Assembly: GCA_038503075.1 (NCBI GenBank)
Contig: JBCAML010000002.1
Location: 186,001-250,000, forward strand
Length of the DNA stretch: 64,000 bases
DNA from: Gyromitra esculenta
Lineage: Eukaryota > Ascomycota > Pezizomycetes > Pezizales > Discinaceae
Direction of reading: 5' to 3'
Shown here: one piece after another, positions 9,898 to 21,800 of the stretch
Layout of the letters: each line of letters starts with the position of its first letter
Position numbering within the stretch: the stretch's first letter is position 1
The notes under the pieces: generated by a model
Databases searched by the model: none
What the model saw: only the letters and a program-made list of their open reading frames with translations
What the model was told of the DNA's origin: nothing
Translations under genes and position numbers: made by a program

Positions 9898-12800
9898 TGA
9901 GGGGCGATAGGTCGAAGAAGGGGGATGACTACGGTAAGCAAGGTTAAGTAACTAAAAGTGGCCGTGTTAGCACGTCCCTAGGAAAAAAGAACGAATATGT
10001 CCGGATGAACACTGGAGTGATGAGATTATCTTATAGAAGTTAGTTATGATACCTACTAGTATCAGTTTTAGTAGTAGTATCTAGTTAAAGTGGGTTTTAT
10101 GGATAGAGTTGTAGACTCTACATTCCTTTGTGGTTTCTTTTGTCGTGTGCTTAACATTCTCTAGATATTGGGTTTCTTTTGTTTAGGTTCAGCCAATATA
10201 TTATTTGGATTTAGATTGCAACCGTAATGATAAATAAGTGTATCCGGGCTCGAAATGAACAATTTTCCAGGGTCCGTAGATATCGAGTTCCGCTGTAGAG
10301 TTTAGGCAATATAAGTTTCTGATATAACAACCGCCATCAATAGATAACCTTATCGATTCCCAATACCCTATCATTTAAGCATTTGTTAATTCCAGCCTAT
10401 TAGAGCGCTGTAGAAGCTGCGTGTGATGATTATAGCAAGTAGGATATCAGTCTCGAATAAAGATCAAAATGCAGAAGACAAAGAAGTGAGCAATTGCAAG
10501 CTTAGGATGAGAAAGAAGAAGAAAAATTTATATCTCAATGGTGGGGAGTCATCACCCTTATACATACGTCTTCCAACTAATAATAAAAAGGCAAGTGCCC
10601 CATCCCTCCTCATTGCCATGGCTCAGTAAGATACATGTAGTCATTACCAAGATTTTTTGTTTGTTTGGGGGTTGCGGAGGAGTCTCCGTTGATGTGCAGC
10701 TGTGCGCATGTCGTACTAGAATCCAGGGGTTTCGTGTGTTACGCGCAACGGTTGTGGTGCGACGCTCCGGAGGCGCTGCCGTTGTGGCGGTGGGGTTGCG
10801 TATCTTGGGTTCAGGTCGACGCCAATAATAGATGTTGGATTTATGTAGAAGCTTTGATATCGGGGCTTTTTTTTCGTTTGAGGGATTTTGGGATGGGAAC
10901 AGTTTAGATTTCTGATTGATCAGGGGGTTTCTCTGGAATACGACTACCAAGCGTTCCCTGTTATGGGTATGCTTGTTTGGTTGGCTGGAAATAAATGTCT
11001 TGTCGGTTTTGATATTTTAAGATATTCTTAGCTCTGCGACGGGATGGGTATCGGTAGGACGAACCTAAGAGTGATTCCGTAAAGCTCGAACGTCCTGACA
11101 GTGAGCCTGCCTAGCTAAGGGACCTGCTTGGGGGTGGATCCTGGAGTATCGTAGATTCCTTTTGGTAGAGGAAAGATTTACTGGTTCCACTACAGCAGAT
11201 AATTTAGTATTACTGTTAGTTAAGTGACCCTAGAACAGAACATACGCTTCAAAGTTTATCGTATTGCGGGATCCTATTTCTCAAAGGGGATATTGTTAAT
11301 TCCCAGTCAGGACTTACGTGTATCTCCAGAAAATGTCTCAAACTGTGGAACGTGAGCCCAAACATGCCGTGAATAGTTATCGCTAGCCCGATTTATCTGT
11401 TTGAGTTGCAACTGTGGTTTTTCTTTTGTGCTGGAAATAAGTTCTCTGGCCGAGGTTCAGGATTATATACCCATCGGAATATTCCGTAGCTGACCCCGAA
11501 AGCCCGTTGCCCCAAAATCCCTTGGCGCTGAGGTAACTCCTTCTATAAAATACTAATCTTTTCCCATCTTTGCACCTACTACGTAGTGACGATATTCGTG
11601 GCGATTAAAAGAGGCCAGAGCTTCTAGAATATGATTTTCATTATGTATCAGGGTTGAGCTTCTTGCTAGCTATAGGGGTCCTGTGGCCTTCGAATTCGGG
11701 GTTGCTTGATTTTTGATTATATGTCTTTGTTTAGAGACATTTCTTTCATCGACAGCTCCGGCGATCTCCAAGGCTTCGATCAGTGAGCTGTGTGTATTCT
11801 GATTTTGTTGACTTTTACTTGGTTTAGGACAGTAGATGGGATGAGTTGAGCACACGTTGTGAAATTGAAAGATTTGCTTAGAGTATTTACATATCTATAT
11901 GGTCAGACCATCATAACAGTGTTGGGGTTTTTGTTCCGAAGTCCTGTGTTAAAAATTACATAAAGCGATTAAATTCCATAGCACAGTCCGGATGCAAGAT
12001 TGTATGGATCTTTGGTTCTGCATGTCATGCAACTTTTCTCTTCCAATGCTCATTTCTCATCCTTTCGAGTTGCTTCCCTATCTGGGAGTACTCTCGTGTG
12101 TGTTTAGTACTCTATTTCAACAACTTCTACTAATCCAATTACTCGAATTTCATCAATTAGTTTACTTTTGGTTTAAATCTAGTTTCAGATCTTATTGACT
12201 TATCATAAAGCGAATGCCATTAATCTTCTAATTCAGTCTTAGTTATGGTTAGGCAATCTGAAGAGGGTTCCTCGTCTCTAGCAAGCCCTGCCCGACTCGT
12301 TATCCGTCTGCAGGTGTGGCCAGGGCCAGTGGGCCCGTACAGTGGGGTGAAATCTTTTCTGATACTATTATACTATCAACTACTGTAACCTAACAGATAC
12401 GGAGTCGCCTAGAGGGGCTGGGGTGGATCAGGTTCAGTCCTCCTCCTATGGGAGGTTATTATCGCCATAATTTTCACGCACTGGGTTGAAGCCAGTAGAT
12501 CGGTCGTCCGGGGTTATCATAGACTTTTTCATTCTCATAGAAACATAGTTTAAGCACAAAATATCACTCAATAATTGTTGTTAAATATCAATATTCACTA
12601 ACCTATTAGTGTGTAGGATGACTGAAGCGGTTACATACCTATAGGGTGTTTAGTACGTATACATCTATTACTGGATAGTTGAACTACAGTCGAGCAGTCG
12701 AGCGAATCGGTTTTAATAGCTCCAGCCAATTCCGAGTGATAACTCGCGGGAAAAATCATGCTGTGTCTCACTAAACCAATAAACACCCAGCAACGCAGCT

Positions 12801-13045
12801 GAGCGGCCTTATTCCATTCATGCATGATTATCTATCCAAAAACTGGTACATTAGTGTGCAGGTGAGCAGAAGCTGCAACCATAAACACCCCAACCTCATT
12901 TCTCTATCTAATAGCAGTATATACATACAAGATATAATCGCCATGAAACGCCGCTCCTCTATTCCAAAGTGGCATTTCCTCAAACAGCCCAAAAAAAAGC
13001 CAAATTATGTTACAATGTCCGCTTCTTTTATTGTCTACCTAGAAT
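9898..13045. other. Gene-poor spacer
   Basis: About 3.1 kb of AT-rich sequence with short, mutually shadowing frames only. It contains one diverged copy of a dispersed repeat (about 12268-12670). Nothing else is recognisable. The frame on the minus strand at 10558-10950 is Pro/Thr-rich low complexity and I do not support it as a gene. Confidence 0.5.
12268..12670 (+). repeat. Dispersed repeat, copy 1 (LTR-like)
   Basis: Matches the segment at about 28356-28690 along its length. Shared blocks include CCTCGTCTC, CTTTTCT-ATACTAT-ATAC, GTCGCC-AGAGGGG, and a late block around ATATCACTC-ATAATTG. Many differences are C/T or G/A transitions. The Copia-LTR-like layout (GC-rich box, TATA-like stretch) is suggestive only. 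Confidence 0.55.
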
Positions 13046-16004
13046 TTACCACCTTGGTGATCGACTCCTCATATTCTCCTTTCTCTCCGATATATACCTT
13101 ACTAAAATCTCTTCCACCTCTCGTGCCTTCTTTGGCCCTGCTTGCCTCTTCACCACCTGCAGTACCCACTTCTGCCTTGCACCGTTAAGCCGAATTGGTT
13201 TGCCCTCGCTAATCGTCCTCTGTACCGCCGCTACCGCAAGCGCCAGCCCGACCGTCGGCCCCGGGGCGTACCCGAGCTTCCTCATAGTACTATAACACTT
13301 GTAAACCCATCGGTAACACTGCCTCGCAGATAGTGCTGGAGAATTGGCAAACTTCCACGCCATCGCCACAAGTAGTCTTCTTTTTGGCAGTCGTCGCGGA
13401 CCGAGCTTTGGTTGGTCCGGTGTGTAGGGGAAAACATTTGGGCGGGTTAGGAAGCGGTAGGCTTTGAGCGCAAGGTGTGGATACTTGCTTGCCACGGTAG
13501 CAATGTAGGATGCAAAAGTCGAGTATTGTGATTTTGCGTAAAGCTTTAGTAAAGCTAAAGCGCTTTCAGGGAATTCGGGAGTGAGAGTCCGGATTAAACG
13601 GGCGTACTGGGAGCTTGAAGGTCGAATGGTGTGGTAGTTGAGACTTCGGAGCATGTGAACGATTTCGACGGGCCGTCCAAGACGATATAGTGTGTAGGCC
13701 ATGTCGAGTAATAGGGTCCTGCAGGGGATACCTGTGCCTTTGAATGCTAATATTGCTGTTGCAAAAGGTCCGACAATCCTGTTTATGTTTGTCTCCATCC
13801 CCATCCCCATACCCGCCCTTATATCTGGATCTAGCTCCGCCCCTAAGCTTTCTAGGTTTCTTAATTGGAAAAAGACTGCCTTCGCTTTCTCCTTCTCTGA
13901 TTTGTCTTCGTTCTCAAGTGCAATCCGGAACGGTAGGTAATGCCGTACAACAAACCGTGCGATCTCCGCATCGGTCCTAAACGCTAGGTACTTAGACCCT
14001 AGGCCCTTTCGTAGTATCACACCCTCCAAAAGCCAAAGTGCTAAACTCTCTTCACTCGTCCAGAGATCCCTGTTCTGTGCAAACGATGCTACTAGTGGCC
14101 ACAGAATTCTCACCGGCCAGACCTCGTCTCCTTTTCGGTGACAGTTGGCAACGACCCTATAAATTGTTTCCCTCATGACTTTGTCAAGTTGCGCCGGCGA
14201 CAACACACCTAAGAAATGTGACATGAATGGAATACTCCCATCCAGCGAGTGGGTATCTACCCGTGCTTTCTCATTACCCTGCCAGTTCCAGATCCATGCC
14301 TCTAGTAGCGTCGCAAGGTGCTCTGTACTCACTTCGCTACGCATATGTAAGACGATAATCTCAAGACACATCTTTAATAGAGGTGTTGCCCCTCGCCCTT
14401 CAAACCATTGTGTTCTCCTACCGAACTTAAGTCGACAGGCACGACCAATGAATGCTGAAAAAGTATTTTTCGAGATATCCCGTACTGATATTGCGGTAGA
14501 TTTATTTACCGCCTCCCAGAGTGCAACTAGCTCCCCTTCGATTCTCTCGCTCTTCTTGGTGTCCACGGTACGGACCCCAGTGAGTATATCTTGATTCGAC
14601 AGAAAACCAAATTTGTCCACCTTCAGAGCAGCTCGGATAGTGTTGTAAGCGTCCCGATATCGGGTTCTCTCGCAAAGTTCTTCGCAAATCTTGGCGATAT
14701 TGTGGGTTTCCGGAACGTTGATAGCCGGGTTTATGACGTATTTCATTGATTCATCGAGGCCCTCCAGGTCGATGAAGCGCTGAAAAATTGCCTGGCTGGT
14801 TTTGACTCCAATTGTCGTTTTTGAAGCGATTAACCTATCAGCGATAGTGCAGAGCGTCTTAACATCTGTTGCCATCTCAACATCCCTCACGAATATCGAC
14901 TCCGTAACTCCCCCCGAAACTCCCCCCATTATCTGCGATAACATCATTGTCGTCTCCTTCACCACCGCCGTATGCAGATCCCTTTGAGCTTGGAATTCGA
15001 GCTCAGCTAACATCCCGCGAAACCGGTCCCGTTGCTCCTTTCCGCAAAGCTCGCAGAGGTCCTCCAGAATCTCCTTCCTCTTAACGTCATCAAACTTCTC
15101 CAAACTCATCCTCACAAAATCCACGCCCTTCACTGCTACCAGGTCCTCCGTTTCAATAACTTCCAAGAACTGAGTGTAGTACCTCATTGCTAGTAGCTTC
15201 TCGAATAGCAAAACTATCATCCTGCTACTTAATTGCAGGTATGGTGCGTGTTTTTTGAGTTGTTTATATTCCGCAAGTATCCATCGCATAGACTTCTTCT
15301 CACTCTTAATACCTGCTTCTAGCTCTGCTAACGCTCGCGTCGTAGAAGGTGTTGATATTGATAAGGGCGGGGGTGGGGGCGGAGGTGTGTCTTGCCACAA
15401 TGAAGGGAAAAAACTCGTTATTGGTTGGAAAATCGAACTCAGGAATCGCGAAGTCAACGATCCAGTATCGCCAATTTGATAATGAACACCCTGGGGGCGA
15501 GGTAAGGGGCTCGAAGTGATTCCTGGATCTAAACTTGTACACTTGGTAAGTAAAAAAATACGGCTTGGTGAGGTAGCAAAAAAAAAACAAAAAAAACATT
15601 TAAAGACTTGGTCGTAATAACGAACCAGCTGAACCAATCCCCACTCTCGGTAGCTGCCCAGTGCTCCAGGAAAATGTAGGTGGGGTTTCATCCCACTTGT
15701 TGTGTCCTAGCATCTGGAATTGATCGCTCTTGATCGCTTCCATCCTCGTCATGCTCATTCGTCTTCTCAAGAGCCTCCGGCTGTAGTCCTCACTGTCGAA
15801 TTCACACCTTGGTTGCGAACTCGAAATCCTCCGGGAAAAAAAGGACTGGAATGCTCGGCGAACACACTCCTCGGTAATCCAAATTGACGAACTGGATGCC
15901 GATAACATGGCTGGATAGGTACATCGGAAACGTGGGGAACTGCATGAACGAGCGGCGGCGAAGAGTGGAGCACGGCCGTGGCGACCGCATTGGCGGGTAA
16001 GCAT
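13046..16004 (-). CDS. Helical-repeat (PPR-like) protein, probably mitochondrial
   Basis: A long open frame (13046-15691, 881 codons) carries alpha-helical repeats like those of fungal mitochondrial PPR proteins, for example pairs of about 35-residue helices in the C-terminal half (residues 660-800). The frame's own N-terminus reads poorly. Upstream, 16004 to about 15640 encodes an Arg/Ser-rich, acid-poor start (MLTRQCGRHGRAPLF...) that looks like a mitochondrial presequence, so I propose it as exon 1. One intron should lie between about 15720 and 15480, but I could not settle its splice sites. Such proteins usually bind organellar transcripts and act in RNA maturation or translation. No specific ortholog is recognised. 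It ends in a basic tail (RKENMRSRSPRW). The protein is coded on the minus strand, convergent with the 8.1-kb gene across the spacer. Confidence 0.6.
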
Positions 16005-16909
16005 GAAGCGTCACAGAAGGAAATCGCAGTTAGGGGCTCTATATGACATATCCCCCAATGTTTCTTTTTCGGAGAATTTTGAGGGATTCGAGGAAGGTGG
16101 GGTAATTGAAAGGTTGGTGGCGCGGGGCCGAGATCTCGATGTTTCCAAGTCACAGCAAGTTTGACGTTTCGCTATCCGCCAAGACTTCGTGATCGCCTCT
16201 GGTCACCTGACTGCCCCACCAGAGTGGGTTGCTTATTAGGTAATGAGGTGGTTTCTCACTCGGGGGAATAAGGGCTAAGTTTAGAGTAAACCAGTTACTT
16301 GCCATTTGCTTATTTTCTAAAGCTGGTTGTATCCAATTGAATCAAAATAACGTGAACGATATAGCGTAAGAGTAGTTTCAATACCATGGTGAATCGTGGC
16401 ACTGAGGTGTATAAAAGTATGGAAAATATAAACGCAGACTTATATTAGCAATTGAATTAGAATATTAGCCACGATATTTATAGACATCCTCCTTGACTTC
16501 TTTTTGGCCTACTCCCTTTAGGCGTTAAGATTTTCGTATAGTAGCCAACCCTTGGTAGTGGATAAAGCCGAAAGGCACTAAGATATGTGATTTAAGTAAG
16601 GGAAACGACTATGGTGATGAAAGAGAGGTCGGATTACTATAAGCATAAAGTCAACGCCAAGAAATCATTGACCTGGCCACAAGTAACCATTCTCCATCAG
16701 CGTAAGTATCCAGGCCAGCTCTAAATTCTCATTCTGGGCCCTGCCACAGCACATAATTCAGATCATGAAAATTATTCTGTTAAAAATACAAACCGCACCT
16801 CACGAGCAAAACTACACACGCTAGCCAAACCAAACCCCCGTCCATCATCATGATATAAACCCCGTCCCCATCTCCCTCCACTGTTTTCATTCCCACATCT
16901 TCCCCGCCT
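16005..16909. other. Intergenic spacer between Arp4 and the PPR-like gene
   Basis: About 900 bp. It should hold the promoter of the minus-strand PPR-like gene at its left end and the 3' region of Arp4 at its right end. I see no gene, repeat or RNA in it. Confidence 0.5.
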
Positions 16910-18388
16910 TCATTTACACCTCTTCTCCACAATATTTGGACCATGCTCATCATACTCCTTCCTGCTTATCCACAGCTGATGAAACGCACCCAGACTCGCT
17001 AAAATACTTCCCCCCAGCCACCCCGCATACCGTCTCTCCACACTATTCCCCGCTGCCATAACCCTGACCCTGGGCCCAGGAAACGCCGCCGCAATCTCCG
17101 CATTCACGCGGTCAGTGAAGCCGTACAGGAGGCTGCCCGCACCGGTGATTACGACGTTATTCAGAATCTGCTGTTTCAGTTCGATATCGACGTCTTTCAT
17201 GCTCTGATGGATGAGTTGGTTGAGACCGAGCGTGGTATTCGGGTCTGGGTGATTTGCGTAGGATGTGAGCATGCTGGGCGGGTGGAATATTCCCTCTGTG
17301 ATACGGAAGCGTTCTGCGTTGAAGACGAGGTTAAAACCGTCGGGAAGCTCAAACGGACGGCCACCAGGTGAAGAGAGGATTGCGGTGGCGGCGTCGCGCT
17401 CGTTCGAGGTTGGTGGGAGGGGACCGGGGCCGGTCCACACTTGGGCTGTGCATTCTTTGAATTCAGTTAATACGCGTTCTTCCTGGAAGCGCTTATAGGA
17501 TTCTGTTGGCTCCTCGCCTGGTCCGAAGGTTCGGTATATGGCTTCGGCGGGTTTCCATGCTTCTACGGGCGACTTGGAGAGAACTTGGTAGTGTGCGGAG
17601 AGTGGGATGTTGGCGGAGTTGAAGTAGGCGCGGATCTGCTGGGAGAGGAATTCACCACCGAGGGGGGAACGGGTGCATCCTTTTTTGAGGACTAGGCCAT
17701 CATGGATCGGGGTTACTGAGATGTTGGATGCCCCCACGTCGATTACGAGGCCGGTGGCTTTGCCGGATGCGAAGCCGGCGCAGACCCCGGTTTTGGCGAG
17801 GTAGAAGGCTGGCACGTCGAAGTCTTCGAAGACCACTTCGATGGTGCGTTCGCGGTTTTTGGTGGGGTTCCAGGAGGGCTCGGTCATGAGGAGGGGGTGT
17901 TCGGATAATTCGGTTGTGAGGCGGGAGGTGATGGCAGTGCGCCATAGGAGGGGTGCGGTGTCCCAGTCAGCCACTGTAGAATGTTAGATGTCTGTAGCAC
18001 ACAAAACACTATCGGAACATCTCGGTTTTCTGTAGAAGGGATTAGGGCCATACCTATTCCGTCGCTCATGGGGTTTCTAATATCCATCCCAGGCCGTAAC
18101 GCGTGCACGTCATTGTCTCCCATAAACAGCTTCCGCCCACCATCCTCCCCCGCGCCCTCAATGCATCCATAATCTGTAGGAATCACAGATTTTGGCGTGT
18201 CTTCTCCAGCGAAACCAGCGCGTGTCCATGCTGTGCCTGGATCGAGCACAATTGCGGAAATTTCATCTGTTGGATAGTTAGCGAGCGATATTCATGATGT
18301 TTCAGAGCTGTAGATTGGAAGTACCTCCACCGTACTCAACCGTCGAGGGAGCTTGGTTCGAGGGAAGGGTTGGCTGCAGGTTTGACAT
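16910..18388 (-). CDS. ARP4: Actin-related protein 4 (NuA4/SWR1/INO80 subunit)
   Basis: Minus-strand exons 18388-18325, 18266-18054 and 17973-16910 give 446 aa with frame kept at both junctions. The N-terminus ([19 protein letters not shown], then [18 protein letters not shown]) and NPMSDGIVADWD are diagnostic of Arp4. The actin fold continues with [16 protein letters not shown] (phosphate-2 loop region), [12 protein letters not shown], and [19 protein letters not shown] plus the subdomain 1 ending [25 protein letters not shown]. Arp4 is a nuclear actin relative that pairs with monomeric actin in the NuA4 acetyltransferase and the SWR1 and INO80 remodellers, helping recognise nucleosomes. The length is normal for the family. 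The gene is divergent from the first of the tandem small genes, sharing a 493-bp upstream region. Confidence 0.93.
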
Positions 18389-18881
18389 GATCGCAGGAGC
18401 GTGAGAGAGATAAAGAAACACGAATTGAAGGTGGTGAGAGATATGGGAGAGCAGCAATTGCCTCTGCCGCAGCTGTGTTGTGTTTTATGAGGTTGCAGCT
18501 GTGGGAAAACGCGCTGTGATACTCTGGTGATGTGGGGCCTTCTTCAGACGTTTTGGGACTAGGGGTTGATCGACGATCTGATTAGATAATAAACACACGC
18601 TCTCACTCGATCTTGGAGAAGTCGATATCCGTCTTGAGCAAACCATTCATCTGAATCAAGTGGGTTTATTGAGTTTTCCACACCATGCAGCCCTCAGCTT
18701 CTTCTCCTATCTCCTACCTTCATTCCTCTTCTCACACTCGTATTCCCCAATCTACACAGCAAACAACTCGCCCTTTTGACACAGCAAGGTTCCAAATCTC
18801 CCTCCCCAATAACTCCTCTCATTTCACTTATAACACCTCACTGTCAACCCCTCGGTCTTCTATCCAATTCCCCTCAGCCCA
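18389..18881. promoter_or_regulatory. Shared divergent upstream region of Arp4 and the first small paralog
   Basis: 493 bp between two oppositely directed start codons. Its right third is C/T-rich, as is common upstream of fungal start codons. No defined site could be identified. Confidence 0.4.
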
Positions 18882-19139
18882 ATGTCCAAAAACTACTACG
18901 TCTACTACCTTCCCCCCAACGACCTCGAACCACTCTGGCACTACCGCTACTACAGCATGAGCGTACCCGTCCACACCCTCCCCGATGTCCGCCGCTTCAA
19001 ACCGCAATGGATCTTCAATGAATGGTCTGAAAAATTCATGTCTGTTCATCCGAGCCTTCTTCCACAACGACCGTCGAGGTTTAAGGATTTCCTTCATGGA
19101 GTGAAGGCGATGGCGAGGGCGAGGGAGTGGATGTGGTAG
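18882..19139 (+). CDS. Small tandem paralog 1 (WHY-motif family, unknown function)
   Basis: An uninterrupted 85-codon gene. It opens MSKNYYVYYLPPND, then PLWHYRYYSMSVPVHTLPDV, a KPQWIFNEWSEKFMSV block and a basic C-terminal helix-like tail. The core aligns with the genes at 20302 and 20922: Y-x-V-Y-x-L-x-P, five residues, P-x-W-H-Y-x-Y, then LPD, then a K/Q-W-[IL] motif. Tyr and Trp content is high. There is no signal peptide and no membrane segment, so a soluble intracellular protein is likely. The start is the first ATG of the conserved block and sits at the same relative place in all three. I do not recognise the family. Conservation of the core across three diverged copies indicates that it is coding. 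Confidence 0.7.
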   Translation: MSKNYYVYYLPPNDLEPLWHYRYYSMSVPVHTLPDVRRFKPQWIFNEWSEKFMSVHPSLLPQRPSRFKDFLHGVKAMARAREWMW

Positions 19140-20301
19140 AGTTTGGGAAGTGGATAAGCGGGCGTGGATGGTGCTGAATGCTGAGGGAAATTTGGTTGTG
19201 CTGTTGGCTGGTCGCTGTGGCTATGGGTGTGATCGATTATACGGGGGTTTATGTAGACGTTAGAGGTTCCTACTAGTAGTTTTTTTTCCGCTGGGAGATG
19301 GAAATGTATGGCTCACTCTCTCTTCGTTCTTCATTGCTTGTTAAGTCTGATCTAAGATCTCGGAAAATGTTACTAGTTTATCCTAACCTGAAGGTTGATG
19401 AGGGCAGCAGAGGAGATAGAAAGGCTATCAGAAGCACGACACATTAGTTCCATTGCAGTATCCACGAAAGCGCCCAAGAGAAGCAGGGCTCCGAACTCTC
19501 GGAACCCTAACTCTTGGGAATCTATCCTCGTGTACTCGAGAGTTAAAGAAAAATAATTACTATTGCAGGCCCGGATGAAGAAACGAGAGAAAGTTAAGCA
19601 CCTAATCGCTTTGGTGATCGATAATACCTGTCCCTTAGAAACACCCTACAAGCAAGATCTATCGCTCCGAGTGTGCTATGCCTTAACACCCACACTGAGC
19701 GACAGATAGCTCGTATAGTCTGTTTGTTGTTAAGGGTGTTTTCTAACTCAATTTTGGTCCCATCAGAGCACCGATGACTTCTGGACTACTTGCCAGCCTG
19801 GTAAGAGATGGACTGGATCGCACTAATGTCTTTAGTTTAGGGGTTAATGGTGGTTTGGTTACTATTTGTTTGTAGGAGTTGGAATTGGATGAGGGGATGA
19901 GATGGGATTGAATGGTGGTGATTTTAGGATAAGTGACGTGGGAATACATATAGTTGAAGATCAAAATTAAAATGTACTCCTTTAGCACCGAGAGAATTCT
20001 TGATTGTGATCTAAATTCTTACTCTCGCATACAGTTCTCACTTATTCATTATGAACTAGGTGAACGTTATTGAAATCCCACAAAAATAGCTGGGCTACAA
20101 GAAAGATTCATAGATACATCACGCCACCATACAAAATAAGAGACATACGATCTCACTCGAGAATTTACCAAGGCTTTTTATGGTATAAGGCCATTCTCCC
20201 TATGCCTTGGCATTAGATAATATCTAACCTCCTCTCCCCACCGATACACAACCATCTCCAATTCTCATAACCACATCCTTCGACTAAACTTACAGACAGC
20301 C
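19140..20301. other. Spacer between small paralogs 1 and 2
   Basis: About 1.16 kb. I looked for a fourth copy of the WHY core in it and found none. Short frames on both strands have no recognisable content. Confidence 0.5.
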
Positions 20302-20559
20302 ATGCCTGAGTGCCAACACTATTACGTTTATCACCTCCCTCCGAATGCCACAATCCCAGTATGGCACTATGGCTACTTCGCCATGACGCTCACCACAGAT
20401 AAACTCCCTGATTGTCAACCTAAATGGCTCTACAACGACCACACGAAAGCCTACATCACAGTTGAAGAAGGCCATGTTTTCCGGAAGCCGGTGCGCAGAG
20501 CTGGGAGAATGGCAGGGAAGGTAGCACAGATTTTTGAATCTAGAAAGTGGGCATTATAG
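20302..20559 (+). CDS. Small tandem paralog 2 (WHY-motif family, unknown function)
   Basis: An uninterrupted 85-codon gene opening MPECQHYYVYHLPPNATIPV, followed by WHYGYFAMTL, KLPDCQPKWLYNDHTKAYITV and an Arg/Lys-rich tail. Compared with paralog 1 it lacks three residues between LPD and the KW motif, while YYVYxLPPN, WHY and the tail length are kept. Codon positions that differ between copies mostly leave the core residues intact, as expected for purifying selection. It lies in the same orientation as its neighbours. There is no signal peptide. The function is unknown; the compact aromatic core could form a small binding domain, but that is a guess. Confidence 0.68.
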   Translation: MPECQHYYVYHLPPNATIPVWHYGYFAMTLTTDKLPDCQPKWLYNDHTKAYITVEEGHVFRKPVRRAGRMAGKVAQIFESRKWAL

Positions 20560-20829
20560 GGATGAGGGGGGTGGAGCGGAGAGTTGACCTAGTAACTAAC
20601 GACCTCGGAAACCGCATAGTGGATAGGGAGGAAGTAAATGTTGGGTACTCGACCTCTTGGTAGTTATCCGTTTAAGAATAAAGATATCACCTCTACTCTA
20701 TGGCCTGACCCTTATCTCTCGTCGAGGTTTGTTCCTGGCTTTTAGCGTTGTATGGATTTTATTTGCACGCACAGAGAGTTTGTCCAGCCTACTCTCCAAT
20801 CTGCCCTCTCCACTACTCACCATCTCCAC

Positions 20830-20880
20830 CGCCCCACCACCACCACCACCACCACCACCACCACCACCACCACCACCATC
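20830..20880 (+). repeat. CCA trinucleotide microsatellite
   Basis: A run of about 15 ACC/CCA units ends about 45 bases before the start of the third small paralog, so it probably lies in its 5' leader or core promoter. Repeat-length variation there could affect expression. Confidence 0.9.
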
Positions 20881-20921
20881 ACAATCACCATCACACGTAA
20901 AAATCAAAAATCCCAATCAAA

Positions 20922-21209
20922 ATGGAATCCCTCGAAGCCCCCGAAACCCCAAACCCCAAAACCTACTGGGTCTACCACCTTGCTCCCACCTCCACACAGC
21001 CTACCTGGCACTACGGCTACTTCTCCACCACCCTCCCCGTGCAGGAGCTCCCCGACATCCACCGCCACAAACCGCAGTGGCTCTTCTGCGAGGAAACAAG
21101 ACGCTACACTACTGTTAGTCCGCGCCAATGGTGGGTTGGCCAGTCGAGGGCGAGGAGGCTTACGACTAGGGTGGCGACGAGGTTGAGGGCTTTCTTCGAT
21201 GGCATTTGA
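20922..21209 (+). CDS. Small tandem paralog 3 (WHY-motif family, unknown function)
   Basis: An uninterrupted 95-codon gene. It has a 10-residue N-terminal extension (MESLEAPETPNPK) before the shared core YWVYHLAPTSTQPTWHYGYF, then LPVQELPDIHRHKPQWLF and YTTVSP. The C-terminal tail is longer and strongly basic (SRARRLTTRVATRLRAF). It is closest to paralog 1 in the LPDxxRxKPQW block and to paralog 2 in WHYGYF. It completes a head-to-tail array of three genes within 2.3 kb, most simply explained by tandem duplication followed by divergence. It has no signal peptide or membrane span. The family is not recognised. Confidence 0.7.
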   Translation: MESLEAPETPNPKTYWVYHLAPTSTQPTWHYGYFSTTLPVQELPDIHRHKPQWLFCEETRRYTTVSPRQWWVGQSRARRLTTRVATRLRAFFDGI

Positions 21210-21240
21210 AGTAGAGAATGCTGCGGCGAGCTTGGGCTCA

Positions 21241-21294
21241 GGGGAGGGGGGGTGGGGAGGGAGGAGGGAGGGAGGAGGGAGGGAGGGAGGCAGA
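21241..21294 (+). repeat. G/A-only polypurine tract
   Basis: GGGAGG-type repeats about 50 bp long, just downstream of the third small paralog. They have G-quadruplex potential on the plus strand and may lie in its 3' UTR. Confidence 0.8.
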
Positions 21295-21619
21295 GGGTTC
21301 TTTTCCTGATGGGCTAGAGTTCTCGTAGAAAAGCGTTTTTACAGCGGAATGGAAACTCAAGTTTCGTTTCTCGTTGATATTGTGTGTTTTCGGTGAAATT
21401 GCTTTTGATATCGGTCTTGCATTCTTCCTGTAGGGCGATGATGAAAGCGGGTGTTTAGTTTTAGATGATCCTGCAAAGGACGGTATGATCTAAATAACAT
21501 CCAATAGGAAACTAATCTCCCCGCCATCACTGTATCTCAAGATATACCTCGAATCTCCAATCCCGACCCATTAATACCCTCCCGTAAACCGAAAGGCCAG
21601 AGCACATAAGAAGAGCGAC

Positions 21620-21627
21620 TATAAAAG
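21620..21627 (+). promoter_or_regulatory. TATA-box-like element
   Basis: TATAAAAG in a GC-rich setting, about 175 bp before the small open frame at 21801. It is followed by two direct AGAAGCCAGAC repeats near 21680. It may mark a promoter, but the downstream gene is uncertain. Confidence 0.35.
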
Positions 21628-21800
21628 CTCCCGCCCAGCTGCTATTCAGATTCAACAAATTCTTGAACCACCCTCAACAGAAGCCAGACAGAAGCCAGAC
21701 GAGGCATAGACAAAGATTCCCCAACCCGACTTAATCCCCATTTTCACGAAATCTCACTCGACCCTGTCAAGGGAAGCACACACATCCCGAGTGATATACA

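Noticed and set aside
10558..10950. 130-codon minus-strand frame
   Set aside because: Low-complexity Pro/Thr/Arg content, no recognisable motif, no supporting exon context.
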